Below the pieces are notes generated by a model that saw nothing but the letters and a program-made list of their open reading frames with translations, was not told the origin of the DNA and searched no databases. A program made the position numbers and the translations under genes. A stretch of 21,186 bases of DNA from DAOUEX01 sp034430235. GTDB taxonomy: Bacteria > Chloroflexota > Anaerolineae > UBA2200. This document shows positions 7,499-14,145 of the stretch, piece by piece. The stretch covers positions 1-21,186 of the forward strand of contig CAYZGO010000039.1 of assembly GCA_964478075.1 (NCBI GenBank). The letters are read 5' to 3'. Each line of letters begins with the position of its first letter. Within the stretch, counting starts at the first letter, position 1.

Positions 7499-7936
7499 CT
7501 ATGTGCGAACTGTGCATGGGACAACTTCGCGTTTAGCGAGCGCTTGCGCTGGCCCCAGCTTACGCACATCGCTGAGCAAACTCTCCACCAGGCCTGGCAA
7601 TTCCCCACTATCTGTCTCACCCAGCCAGGCGAATTTCACTCGTTCTCCCTCCAGGCCCGCGTACTCCAGAAAGCTCTTCAGGGTGGCAAACTTGCGATGT
7701 CCCAGGTAGTTACCCTCTTTGTAGTGACAATGCCCTAGCTCGCAGCCCACTACGAGGATGCCATCCGCACCATATTGCAGCGTTGACATGAGGAGGAGAG
7801 GATTGATACGCCCTGAACAAGGCACTTCTACGACTCGTACCTCATGTGGAAGATTGAACCGCTGCGTCCACTCGGAGTCTGATTTCAGGCACCATTGACA
7901 CAGGAAGACAACGATCTTGGGTTGCCACTCGCTCAT
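7499..7936 (-). CDS. mvhD: Hydrogenase iron-sulfur subunit MvhD / FlxD
   Basis: Protein of 145 residues of the MvhD/FrhD family, which connects hydrogenase, formate dehydrogenase or Flx modules to HdrA through a [2Fe-2S] cluster. Conserved Cys: CQWC (13/16), VPCSGRINP (40) and GCELGHCHYKEGNY (65/70). All expected positions are Cys; unlike some archaeal VhuD proteins there is no in-frame TGA here. The start overlaps the hdrC stop (ATGA, 7933-7936) and has GAGG upstream. A second copy of the same domain forms the C-terminus of HdrA in this cluster, so the complex could contain two MvhD-type sites. Confidence 0.93.
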   Translation of the reverse strand: MSEWQPKIVVFLCQWCLKSDSEWTQRFNLPHEVRVVEVPCSGRINPLLLMSTLQYGADGILVVGCELGHCHYKEGNYLGHRKFATLKSFLEYAGLEGERVKFAWLGETDSGELPGLVESLLSDVRKLGPAQALAKREVVPCTVRT

Positions 7937-8520
7937 ACAGCTACCTCTACCGCCTGCAATTCGTGCTGAATGTGCTGTAGCAGGCTCTCGTCACTAGAGT
8001 CCAGCAGGTCAATGGAGGCGGAGCGGCAAGATGCAGCACATACGCCACAACCCATGCAGAACGCCGCATTGACCTGAGCAACGCTCTTCTCTCGCCCTAG
8101 AACCCGTTTCTGCACCAATTCGACTGCCTGGTACGGGCATACCTCAACGCAGAGCCCGCAGGCCACGCACGTGCGCTCGTTGACGCGAGCTACAGGAGGG
8201 GGAGGGGAATAACCCTCGCGCAGGGCAATGGTGCGAAAGGCCTTGAACAGGTCCGAGATGTGGATACCCTGCGGGCAGTGTTCATAGCAATCGTCACACG
8301 CTGAGCAGAGCCAGATCAGATGGCTGCCGAGCACCTCTTCCCGCAGGCCCAGCATGGCCATGTGCATAATGCGACGTGGATTGTAGTCTGGATCCTGACG
8401 ACGGATCAGGCAAGTAGCCATGCATGTGCCACAGGAATAGCAGCGCAACAGGTTTCCCCCACCTGGCTCAGCCATAACTTGGTCTTTGAATGTCGGATCG
8501 CACTGGTTTAGACGTCGCAC
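7933..8520 (-). CDS. hdrC: Heterodisulfide reductase subunit C with added ferredoxin domain
   Basis: HdrC-type protein of 195 residues. The HdrC part (1-105) has two cubane motifs: CYSCGTCMATC (27/30/33/37) and CSACDDCYEHCP (72/75/78/82), with the usual NPRRIMHMAMLG between. A bacterial ferredoxin domain follows with CVACGLCVEVCP (118-128) and CMGCGVCAASC (155-165), giving four potential clusters rather than two. The start is a GTG at 8518-8520; a TAGGGG run lies upstream and the N-terminal FKDQVMAEPG matches the family, while the internal ATG at 8473-8475 has no ribosome site. It begins 10 bp after the hdrA stop. In classical complexes HdrC links HdrA to HdrB; here no HdrB gene is present. 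Confidence 0.92.
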   Translation of the reverse strand: MRRLNQCDPTFKDQVMAEPGGGNLLRCYSCGTCMATCLIRRQDPDYNPRRIMHMAMLGLREEVLGSHLIWLCSACDDCYEHCPQGIHISDLFKAFRTIALREGYSPPPPVARVNERTCVACGLCVEVCPYQAVELVQKRVLGREKSVAQVNAAFCMGCGVCAASCRSASIDLLDSSDESLLQHIQHELQAVEVAV

Positions 8521-8530
8521 TCACACACCC

Positions 8531-10999
8531 CTAGACACAGATGACAGTCTCAAGAGCTTCTGCCACACGCGGAATCTCGGGCAAGCGACGAAGCCGCCTC
8601 TCAAGCGCGGGCCGTACGCGCTCGTTCTCTTCCTCTAGGGCTTGCGGATCGAATGCCTTTAGTGTTTCGTCCATTTCGCGGATCACGCGAGCGTACTTGG
8701 CACCCTCTGCGGCCGAGATCCACTCGATGTGGAATCTCTGGGGGGAGATGCCCATGTTCTCAAGGCGTTGTGCCAGCCTATCGAAGCGCTTAGCGGCCAC
8801 CTGCTGCCCCGACATATAGTGGCAATCCTGCGGATGGCAGCCGGAGACGAGCACCATGCCAACTCCCAGGCGGAACGCTTCGTAGACAAAGTCCTGGTCC
8901 ATGCGGGCTGAGCACATCAGCCGGATGCCGCGTGAGGATGCCGGATACTCAAAGTGGCTTGTCCCTGCTGTGTCAGCGCCGGGGTAGCTGCACCAATTGC
9001 ACATGAAGGCCAAGATCTTCTTCTCCGGCTCTGTCGCCAGCAGCGCATGCAACTGAGCAATGATCTGGGCATCCGTGAAATGCATTTGGGTGATAGCATT
9101 GTGTGGGCACTCAGCAACGCAGGCACCACAGCCATGGCATTTGGCCGGGATAACCTGCGCGGCCTTACCTGGCTCAGCAATAATGGCGTTGTATGGGCAC
9201 TTGGTGGCGCAGATGCCGCACTTCTTACCCTTGGCGGCAATACAGCGATCTTCCCAGACGTGAGCTACGATGGGCTCAATCTCCCAGGTGTCGGCGCTCA
9301 GGATGCGCGCAGCGCGTGCTGCAGCACTGCTCCCTTGGGCCACACTGGCGGGGATATCCTTTGGCCCCTGCGCTGCGCCGGCCAGGAAGACACCAGCAGT
9401 AGGTGAGTCAACCGGCCTCAACTTGGGATGATATTCCATGTAGAAGCCGCTGGGGCTGCGGCTGATGTTCAGAACTGCGCCTACTTCGTCTGCATCAGCA
9501 CGTGGGACAGCCGCTGTAGAGAGAACCACTAACTCGGCCTCCAACTCGATTACTTGCCCAAGGCTCATGTCCTCAGCTTGAATGAACAAATTGCCTGTCT
9601 GTGGGTCTTGGGTGATCCGCGCAGGCCTTCCCTGGATGAAGCGAACCCCAAGCTCGCGGGCTCGGCGATAGAATTCCTCGTAACTTTTGCCCGGTGTGCG
9701 GATGTCTATGTAGAAGATGCTGACATCCGCATCAGGATGCGTTTGCTTCCACTGCAGGGCATTCTTGATGGTGTACATGCAGCAGAAGCCAGAACAGTAG
9801 ATGTTGAAGCGTTCATCACGAGAGCCAACGCACTGTATGAAAGCTACGCTGTCGGGCATCTTCCCATCGGAAGGCCGCATAATCATGCCGGCCGTTGGCC
9901 CTGCCGAATTGCTGAGTCGCTCCAGTTCCAGAGTGGTGATGACATTGTCGTAGCGGCCGTAGCCGTACTCCTCGATGGGTGACGGATCAAAACTGTCGAA
10001 ACCAGTAGCCACGACGATGCTGCCTACGTCCAGCCAAGTCTGCTTGGGCTGCTGGCTGAAATCAATAGCGTCAAGCTTGCCACAGGCGTCCACACACTTG
10101 TAGCATTTGATGCAGTTGTCCATGTCAATGGTGTAGACCAGTGGAACAGCCTGACCCTGCGGAATGTAGATAGCCTTGCGCGGGGCAATCCCTTCCTCGA
10201 ACTCGTTGGGGACTTCGATGGGACACACTGGTACACAGTCGCCGCAGCCGTTGCAGCGGTCCGCCATGACGTAGCGGGGCTTCTCTTCCACTAGAACCTT
10301 AAAATTGCCAATAAAGCCTTCGACTCTTTTTACCTCGCTGTAGGTCAGGAGCTTGATGTTGGGGTGACGCGCCGCGTCAACCATCTTGGGGGCAAGTATT
10401 CATATCGAGCAGTCCATCGTGGGGAAGGTCTTGTTGAGTTGTGCCATCCTCCCCCCGATGCTTGGCTCCCTCTCTACCAGGTAGGTCTCAACACCCATGT
10501 CTGCCATGTCGAGTGCAGCGTTGATGCCCGCGATGCCCCCGCCAATCACCAAAGCGCGCTTGGTGACGGGCACCTCGATCATGTCCAGTGGCATCAGAAA
10601 GCGGGCCTTGGCTACTGCAGCAGCCACCAGTTCCTTGGCTTTCTCCAAGGCGGCCTCTCGCTCGTGGGAGTGCACCCACGTGTCCTGCTCCCGGATGTTA
10701 GCCATCTCAAACAGGAATGGATTGAGACCTGCTTGGGCCACACAGGCACGGAAAGTGGGCTCGTGCAGCTTAGGCGAACAGGCCGCAACCACCACACGGT
10801 TCAGGTTGTGATCCTTGATATCCTGCTCGATGAGCTTCTGGCCAGGATCAGAGCACATGTAGAGATTGTCTTTGGCCAACACCACGCCAGGCAATGTAGA
10901 GGCATATTCTGCCACAGCTTTGGGGTCAACAACGCCCGCTATGTTTGACCCACAGTGGCAAACGTAGACTCCAATCCTCAGATCACCATTATCACTCAT
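8531..10999 (-). CDS. hdrA: Heterodisulfide reductase subunit A, selenocysteine-containing, fused to MvhD
   Basis: One 822-residue gene read through an in-frame TGA (10400-10402) as selenocysteine 200. HdrA is the flavin-based electron-bifurcating core of Hdr complexes. Visible parts: N-terminal Cys-rich domain (CHCG 14-17, CS 49, ACSPKLHE 73-80); FAD-binding VIGGGIAGINAA (151-162); DCSI-U-ILAPKM (196-206); ferredoxin clusters CNGCGDCVPVCP (249-259) and CIKCYKCVDAC (296-306); a CVG...YCSGFCC region (390-407); second FAD motif GVFLAGAAQGPKDIP (536-550); clusters at Cys586/594/597/601 and Cys621/624/627/631; MvhD domain 660-805 (CNWC, GCHPQDCHY). The sequence is collinear with HdrA on both sides of the TGA, with no frameshift. 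The ATG at 10997-10999 has AGGAGA upstream. The alternative, a point mutation of a Cys codon, is less likely given the hairpin that follows. Confidence 0.92.
10352..10402 (-). promoter_or_regulatory. Candidate bacterial SECIS element with its UGA codon
   Basis: The UGA is at 10402-10400 (minus strand). Downstream, UGACGC (10379-10374) pairs perfectly with GCGUCA (10370-10365) around a GGC loop. Directly below, GG (10382-10381) can pair with CC (10364-10363), leaving a single bulged U (10380). Lower pairs GAUG/CAUC and CUU/AAG can extend the stem back towards the UGA. The loop G residues are 27-28 bases after the UGA, within the range of bacterial SECIS elements. The upper part resembles E. 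coli fdhF, whose element as I recall it also has GG, a bulged U, a short stem and G in the loop. The hairpin lies wholly inside the coding sequence. Confidence 0.7.
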
Positions 11000-11053
11000 G
11001 CAATTCTCCTGACTAGGCCATCGTGCAATCTTGTCCGCTTGTCAACCAGACAT

Positions 11054-11084
11054 GGCGGGTGAAGCGGAACACGCTTCACCCGCC
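11054..11084 (-). promoter_or_regulatory. Perfect 13-bp hairpin between ferredoxin and hdrA genes
   Basis: GGCGGGTGAAGCG (11054-11066) and CGCTTCACCCGCC (11072-11084) form a perfect 13-bp stem with a five-base loop. It lies in the 114-bp gap between the AOR-ferredoxin stop and the hdrA start. No run of T follows on either strand, so it is not a standard intrinsic terminator. It could be an mRNA processing or stability element that sets different levels for the AOR part and the Hdr/Flx part of the cluster. Confidence 0.55.
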
Positions 11085-11113
11085 AGTTGTTGTCACACAG
11101 TTCTACTTCCGCG

Positions 11114-11605
11114 TCAAGTCGTCTCCACGAGTTCCCGGAGCAACTTGCTGACGACGTCGCGTCTCATCTTCTGGGCAACGACTTCTGGAACACCCACGTA
11201 GAGAGCGTCCTTTTGGCAGTACTTGACACACTGCGGCTCGTCAAGGTCCGCGCACAGGTCACAGATTTCGACCTTTTTCGTGCCGGGGTTGAGGAGGATA
11301 GCACCGAACTCGCAAGCCTCTATGCACCAACCACAACCGTCGCACAGATCCTCATCTATCAGGATGATGCCTTTTTCCGGGTCCTGCGTCAGCGCGTTGC
11401 GCGGGCAAGCTGTGACGCAAGGCGGATCGGCGCAAGTCCGACAGGCAATAGAGAAGGTCACAATGGGCTCAATGCGTACGGTGCGAATGCGGGACAAGCC
11501 AGGATCAAACACGTGATGCTTGGCCATGGAGCAGGCAAGTTCGCAGTCTCCGCAACCTACGCACTTGGCAGGATCGCAAACGATGTATTGAAATTGCTTT
11601 TCCAT
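11114..11605 (-). CDS. Four-cluster (HycB-type) ferredoxin partner of AOR
   Basis: Protein of 163 residues with 16 ligand Cys in four cubane sets: 15/18/21/25 (CVGCGDCELAC), 55/58/63/67 (CRTCADPPCVTACP), 88/91/94/98 (CDGCGWCIEAC) and 115/118/126/130 (CDLCADLDEPQCVKYC). This is the arrangement of HycB/DmsB-type electron-transfer subunits and of the small subunits of AOR-family enzymes such as AorA and BamC. It probably takes electrons from the tungsten enzyme and delivers them to HdrA. It starts 2 bp after the AOR stop with GGAG upstream. No signal peptide is visible, so it is cytoplasmic. Confidence 0.92.
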   Translation of the reverse strand: MEKQFQYIVCDPAKCVGCGDCELACSMAKHHVFDPGLSRIRTVRIEPIVTFSIACRTCADPPCVTACPRNALTQDPEKGIILIDEDLCDGCGWCIEACEFGAILLNPGTKKVEICDLCADLDEPQCVKYCQKDALYVGVPEVVAQKMRRDVVSKLLRELVETT

Positions 11606-11607
11606 TT

Positions 11608-13449
11608 TCAGACTCCTACGTCTTCAGCAATGTCTTCCAACCCGAGGGCGATGAGCTTCTCCTTAGGAATAAGGCCCTCGGGCGTCCAACCCCGCGCCTT
11701 GTAGTACGCCTTGATCATCATGCGCAGGTCTTTGGGCTTAACATAGGCGCCCTTTGACCCTCCTGCGGGAATAGGATCCTTGAGACAGCGCGGCGGCAGC
11801 CAGTCGTCTTTTTTGGTCCAACCCTCGCGGATGTTGAAGGCCTTCTTCAGATTCCACGCACGCTCTGTAGCAAGCTTTAGTTCATCCGCCGTGAGCTCAA
11901 TCCCCGTGGCACAGGTGTAAAGCTGGGCAACCTCTGTCCAGACGTCCTTGAAGCATCCGCGGATGAATTTGCAGAGCATAACCGTGTCAAAGAGCGCCGC
12001 AAAGTCTTCCTTTTCCTTGGCGATTTGGCCTCGTTCCTTCTCGGCCTTCAGACGATCCACCTCGCCATGGGTATCAGCTTCGTAGGCCAGCGAACGATTG
12101 TGGCATGGCCCTCGTGTGCCAACGGCGGAACCCAGGGCGAAGGTCTGCGCCCCTCGGACATCGTAGCCGGCGAATTCGAGTCCCTTGACGTGCATTGCAA
12201 AGTGCTCAGAGCCTTTGCCTACCTTGGCCGCTGCGCGCTTTGTGCCCTGGGCCAGCAAGTCGCCAATGCCATCACGATAGGCGATCTTCTTCACCAGAGC
12301 AACGACTGCCCCGTGATTGCCCCAATCTGGCTCGATGCCGTCAAAGTCCTTCTTGGTGAGGATGCCTCGCTGGAAGCATTCCATGGCCCAGGAAATGGTC
12401 ACACCAGTGCTCATGGTGTCTATGCCATAGGCATCGCAGCGTTCAATGGCGCCGATAATGCCAGCCATACTGTCAAGGCCACAGTTTGGCCCCAAGGCAA
12501 ACAGCGATTCATAGTCAACAGAAGTTCTTGCCCCAGCGTAAGGGCCTTCTTTGACGTGCACGATTTGCTCACAGGCGATGGGGCAGCCGGCACAGGCAAC
12601 TGCCTTCTCAGTGAAGTGCTCGTGCATATACTCGCCGCTGACCTTCTCCGCTCCCTCGAACTCGCCTTCTTGGAAGTTACGAGTAGGGAGAATGCCAAGG
12701 CGGTTCATGGCCAAAACATTGGCCGGGGTGCCCAGGACGCGATACTTCTCTGTCTTTGTGGTTTGGGCCACTTCACCCAATTTCCGCGCCATTTCACATA
12801 GCTTCTCGATGTCAGCCATCTGCACGGACTTCGTTCCACGGATGGCCAACGCCTTGATCAGCTTGGAGCCCATGACTGCACCCATTCCCGTGCGCCCCGC
12901 CTGCCGGCCCCGGTCATTGGTGAGGTTGGCGTAAAGGACCAAGTTCTCACCCCCCGGCCCGATGGTGCAGGCGCGCACGCGTTCATCGCCTATCTTGGCT
13001 CGAATGGCCTCCTCCGTGGGAAAGGTCTCCATACCCCACAGGTCAGAGGCATCGTTGAAGTAGATGGCATCGTCGTCAACAAAGACCCAGATAGGCTTGT
13101 CCGCTTTGCCTTTGATGACAATGCCGTCGTATCCTGCGCGTTTGATAGCCGCCGAGAAGTAGCTCGAGGCCAGGCAGTCGCCGAGGAAGCCAGTCAGCGG
13201 CGATTTGGCTGCAACTGCGTGTTTGGTGCCCACCGGAACCATGGTGCCAGCAAACACGCTGGCGGCGAAACAAAGAGCATTGTCCGGCCCGAGCGGATCG
13301 GCCCCTTTCGGCGTATTGTCATACGCCAGTCGCGCAGCTAATGACACGCCACCCACATACTTCTTCAAAAAGTCCTCACCGACACGCTGCACGTGAGTCT
13401 TGCCGGTGGACACGTCAATGTGTAGGATCTTGCCAGTATACGAATACAT
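11608..13449 (-). CDS. aor: Tungsten-dependent aldehyde ferredoxin oxidoreductase family protein
   Basis: 613-residue AOR-family enzyme; these bind a bis-pyranopterin W (or Mo) cofactor and one [4Fe-4S] cluster and interconvert aldehydes and carboxylic acids (or, in BamB, act on benzoyl-CoA). The N-terminal AOR domain starts YTGKILHIDVSTG and contains KYVGGVSLAARL and the pterin-region GRQAGRTGMGAVMGSK (181-196). Cluster ligands are CAGCPIAC (286/289/293) and LCKF (Cys493), closely matching the spacing of the P. furiosus enzyme. Full length, no breaks. GGAGG lies upstream, inside the end of the moaD-like gene, and the two genes are 2 bp apart. The substrate cannot be deduced from sequence alone; co-occurrence with Hdr/Flx genes suggests coupling to NAD and ferredoxin. 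Confidence 0.95.
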   Translation of the reverse strand: MYSYTGKILHIDVSTGKTHVQRVGEDFLKKYVGGVSLAARLAYDNTPKGADPLGPDNALCFAASVFAGTMVPVGTKHAVAAKSPLTGFLGDCLASSYFSAAIKRAGYDGIVIKGKADKPIWVFVDDDAIYFNDASDLWGMETFPTEEAIRAKIGDERVRACTIGPGGENLVLYANLTNDRGRQAGRTGMGAVMGSKLIKALAIRGTKSVQMADIEKLCEMARKLGEVAQTTKTEKYRVLGTPANVLAMNRLGILPTRNFQEGEFEGAEKVSGEYMHEHFTEKAVACAGCPIACEQIVHVKEGPYAGARTSVDYESLFALGPNCGLDSMAGIIGAIERCDAYGIDTMSTGVTISWAMECFQRGILTKKDFDGIEPDWGNHGAVVALVKKIAYRDGIGDLLAQGTKRAAAKVGKGSEHFAMHVKGLEFAGYDVRGAQTFALGSAVGTRGPCHNRSLAYEADTHGEVDRLKAEKERGQIAKEKEDFAALFDTVMLCKFIRGCFKDVWTEVAQLYTCATGIELTADELKLATERAWNLKKAFNIREGWTKKDDWLPPRCLKDPIPAGGSKGAYVKPKDLRMMIKAYYKARGWTPEGLIPKEKLIALGLEDIAEDVGV

Positions 13450-13451
13450 GA

Positions 13452-13730
13452 TTAGCCTCCTGCCTCCAAAAAGAGTAATAATAGTTGCTCCCCTTCCTTG
13501 GGTTTGTACTCCAAGCTTGGTGGAACATATCGAGCATTTATGTTAAAGAAATAAGGCTCTTCAAGATCGTAGGTCTTGGGATCTATCAAGTCGCCCATAA
13601 ACGCCGGATACTTTTCCGCCAGGGCAATGACCACGTCGCGTAGGGTAGCCCCTCGCCCAACCCTAACTGCTGTCTCCTTGACACCACTCAGGCGTCGTGG
13701 AAGACCGAAAAACTCGACTGTGAACTCCAT
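13452..13730 (-). CDS. MoaD/ThiS family sulfur-carrier protein
   Basis: Ubiquitin-fold protein of 92 residues ending in Gly-Gly (LFLEAGG), the thiocarboxylate-forming tail of MoaD/ThiS proteins. MoaD is the small subunit of molybdopterin synthase and provides sulfur for the pterin dithiolene; AOR gene clusters often carry such a gene, consistent with a role in making the tungstopterin. Family features include the N-terminal EFTVEFFGLPRRLSG strand and GRGATLRDVVIALAEKYPAF. I use the ATG at 13728-13730; a TTG at 13736 is the alternative and neither has a strong ribosome site. First gene of the redox cluster. A more AOR-specific sulfur-carrier role is possible. Confidence 0.85.
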   Translation of the reverse strand: MEFTVEFFGLPRRLSGVKETAVRVGRGATLRDVVIALAEKYPAFMGDLIDPKTYDLEEPYFFNINARYVPPSLEYKPKEGEQLLLLFLEAGG

Positions 13731-13841
13731 AAGCAACTCGACTTGTCTCAGGGGAAAGGCTTCGCTGAATCGCCCCAGTCACAAGAAGGGTCATCCGGCC
13801 TAGGGCGGTTCCAAGCCGCAGCCAGAATGTATCGTGACACT

Positions 13842-13871
13842 ATTATAATCATGTTGCCGTTGAAACAAAAA
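13842..13871 (-). promoter_or_regulatory. Promoter candidate, proximal, for the redox cluster
   Basis: TATAAT (13842-13847, six of six) on the minus strand. The -35 is weaker: TTGTTT (13863-13868) at 15-base spacing or TTTTTG (13866-13871) at 18. Transcription would start near 13835, about 105 bases before the moaD-like gene. Confidence 0.45.
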
Positions 13872-14027
13872 CACCTGGCAATCCCAAAGACGGAACCAGG
13901 TAAGGGTAAACAAACGTAAGTAGGATGAAGAAGGTATCAGCATGAGGCCGGGCATAGACGGTGTGTTTCTCATGAGGCACTTTGCCAGCAACGTTGCAGT
14001 CTCCAAAGTGAATCTAAGGGCAGAGCC

Positions 14028-14057
14028 ATTATAGCACAAGCTCCCCAAAAGGGAAAA
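14028..14057 (-). promoter_or_regulatory. Promoter candidate, distal, for the redox cluster (extended -10)
   Basis: TGCTATAAT on the minus strand (14028-14036) is an extended -10 with a perfect TATAAT. The -35 is poor (TTTTCC, 14052-14057, 18-base spacing), which an extended -10 can tolerate. It would produce a leader of about 290 bases. Confidence 0.4.
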
Positions 14058-14145
14058 CCCTGCGAATCGTGCCTTGATGAGGCAGCACGCACGTAGGTCA
14101 ATTGACGAACACAATATCAGTACACAGGGAGCGAAACCTTAGACG

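Larger units (their letters stand above)
13731..14145. other. Leader and promoter region of the redox cluster (no gene)
   Basis: No supported gene; a short minus-strand open frame through it lacks any recognisable domain or ribosome site. On the minus strand it has two perfect TATAAT boxes (13842-13847 and 14028-14033). Between them the RNA could form stems CATGAG/CTCATG and ACCTGG/CCAGGT and contains the palindrome GCAACGTTGC. From the upstream box the leader before moaD would be about 290 bases, long enough for a structured regulatory RNA, possibly cofactor-sensing, but I cannot identify one. Confidence 0.45.

Noticed and set aside
7499..7936. Selenocysteine in the free-standing MvhD, as in archaeal VhuD
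   Set aside because: All conserved positions are encoded by Cys codons and the reading frame has no internal TGA.
8531..10999. HdrA as a pseudogene or two separate genes (8531-10384 and 10400-10999)
   Set aside because: Both halves are in the same frame, no residue of the conserved motif is missing apart from the TGA-coded one, and the second part has no ribosome site before its first ATG (10384). A selenocysteine codon explains everything with one event.
11040..11045. Perfect TTGACA as an internal promoter for hdrA (minus strand)
   Set aside because: At 15-19 base spacing there is no acceptable -10 (GATGGC at 17), so a promoter is not supported.
12025..12801. Long plus-strand open frame of about 258 codons inside aor
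   Set aside because: It is antisense to a fully conserved AOR gene, has no family resemblance and no ribosome site; it reflects codon bias of the opposite strand.
13800..14114. Minus-strand open frame of about 104 codons before moaD
   Set aside because: No domain, no ribosome site, and it overlaps both promoter boxes; better read as a leader region.
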